Source: Allodiplogaster sudhausi
Lineage: Eukaryota > Nematoda > Chromadorea > Rhabditida > Diplogasteridae
Reading direction: 5' to 3'
Length of the DNA: 64,000 nt
Assembly (NCBI GenBank): GCA_945643635.1
Contig: CALZFC010000271.1
Location: 379,501 to 443,500, forward strand
The notes beneath the pieces were generated by a model. The model did no database searches and was not told where the DNA came from. It saw only the letters and a list, made by a program, of their open reading frames with translations. Positions 63,075 to 64,000 of the stretch are shown in pieces. Numbering within the stretch: position 1 is the first letter of the stretch; each line of letters opens with the position of its first letter. A program made the position numbers and the translations under genes.

Positions 63075-64000
63075 ATGCTCCGGAGTGCAAGAAGAGAAAG
63101 GAAAACATCAAAGGTTTGAAGAAAGTTCAGAGCACGCCAAAGAGCATACGAATACAGCACATCAAAAAGCATGCTAAGTAAAAGAGTTAAAGTAATCCTA
63201 ATAAAGACTGATAATTTTTCAGGTAATTCTAAGCTGCACATCGTCGTTTTACAATTAATAAAAAAAACATTTAAAAGGCCTATCCCGGCTCCACTGCACG
63301 TAGAGCTAAGAAGGCCACCTCAGCTCGACGTAACGCCGAGCCAAGAAGGCCATCTCAGCTCAGCGTAATGCAGAGCCAGGAAGGCAGAGTCAAGTTGAGG
63401 AGCAACCTCAAGCTTGGGAAATTAAACCGGCTCTGGACAGAAAGCGCTGGATGCCTATGAATTTGCGCAACCTACACTGGCCGAGTTTTCGAAGGGAGTT
63501 CATGATGCTGAGTGTGCGTACTTGGAATGCTGGCAAAGTGCCAAAAAATAATTATTTTAAGAGTTTTACTGCTTTAAACGATACATAAAATTACAAAAAA
63601 AATCAGAGAGTAAGAGTAGAGTGGGAGAGACATGATAGAACACTCTCTCTCTCTCTTTCTCTCTCTAAGTCGTCTCTCTCTCTCTTTCTTTTAATGTGAA
63701 CAGGCTTCTTCAGGACTTGATCGTTTGCTTGTAAGTGTCTGTGAGAACGCTCAACATGAATTATATACATCTCTCTGTAGCTCATTAGAAAGCTCTTACT
63801 TTGTACAATTCACTGGTATAGAGAGAGAGTCAACTTTCGGTCTCTTTGTAAGTGTTTTAATGTGTTTTAATCGGAAAAAAATGCGTAAACGCACACATGT
63901 TGGCATTGTGCCAAAAACTTTAAATGACTTGTGAATGCGTTCAATGGCCACAAAAAAATGCAGATTTTTGCAGAGAGACAGAGGAATACGAGAGGAAGAG
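63075..64000. repeat. Monomer continuing beyond the window
   Basis: From about 63075 the text follows the D/B-type monomers: CATCAAAGGTTTGAAGA, AATAAAGACT, the GC-rich segment, CT tract, exon-like block and a perfect palindrome at 63900. The array therefore runs off the right end of the window. Confidence 0.85.

Larger units (their letters stand above)
34072..63914. promoter_or_regulatory. Cluster of about 47 perfect TTGGC(N5)GCCAA palindromes
   Basis: Start positions of perfect 15-bp sites read by eye: 34072, 34262, 35565, 35762, 36900, 37295, 37491, 38651, 39013, 39210, 40280, 40651, 40847, 42516, 42706, 44098, 44469, 44667, 46336, 46526, 47918, 48289, 48487, 49969, 50165, 51834, 52024, 52795, 52821, 52895, 54250, 56722, 57081, 57971, 57997, 58071, 58094, 58988, 59014, 59114, 59827, 59853, 59927, 59953, 61812, 62002, 63900. 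One-base variants lie at 53879, 59088 and 63530. Spacers seen: AAAGT, ATTGT, ATCGT, TAAGT, AGATT, AACTT, AAGTA, AAGCA, ACGTA. TTGGC(N5)GCCAA is the established full site for Nuclear Factor I dimers. Binding here is inferred. Confidence 0.75.

Overview
The window is nuclear DNA of a nematode. The evidence is a cuticle collagen (Gly-X-Y blocks bounded by Cys clusters and a YCPCP-type carboxy domain), a small MSP-domain sperm protein, a dual oxidase whose order of segments and short phase-consistent introns match the BLI-3 family, and many small introns. No bacterial or viral gene was seen. Species cannot be told from sequence alone.

Left part (1-27.4 kb) is a gene compartment saturated with GA/CT microsatellites. 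On the + strand lies an EGF-CUB protein, probably an astacin-like metalloprotease (2.1-6.8 kb). On the - strand lie a cuticle collagen (11.1-12.0 kb), which carries one in-frame TGA, and a complete-looking carboxy half plus most of the amino half of a dual oxidase (13.6-24.6 kb, perhaps 25.3 kb). A short MSP-domain gene abuts the collagen head to head at 12.03 kb, and a decayed second copy follows it. A 2.5 kb LTR retrotransposon that carries only a gag-like ORF sits inside the penultimate-region intron of the dual oxidase gene. Collagen, peroxidase/oxidase and an astacin-like protease are all cuticle-assembly functions in nematodes, so the neighbourhood may be a functional cluster.

Middle part (27.4-32.6 kb) holds two housekeeping genes on the - strand: a RidA/UK114 deaminase (5 exons) and ribosomal protein uS3 (6 exons). 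They are flanked by two tRNA-Arg(TCG) copies, one of good structure and one degenerate.

Right part (32.8-64 kb) is a repeat domain with only one recognisable gene, a macro-domain gene (54.6-55.3 kb) that is cut short where it meets a 108-bp satellite unit. From 32.8 to 52.4 kb the DNA is a head-to-tail array of large monomers (about 1.5-2.0 kb) separated by a common boundary sequence. An A+B pair forms a 3,820-bp higher-order repeat present twice in a row with almost no differences. Inside monomers are 55-bp and 35-bp subrepeats, CCAAT/GC-like and TATA-like elements and an exon-like 27-nt block with strong splice signals. From 52.4 kb on, monomer fragments alternate with 108-bp, 35-bp and 42-bp arrays.

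The most striking signal is that this repeat domain holds about 47 perfect copies of the palindrome TTGGC(N5)GCCAA, the full two-half-site consensus of Nuclear Factor I, in at least six unrelated sequence contexts. The arms and 5-nt spacing are constant while the spacer varies. I saw none in the first 34 kb. This is the best candidate for an undescribed system in the window: a satellite built around NFI-type sites.
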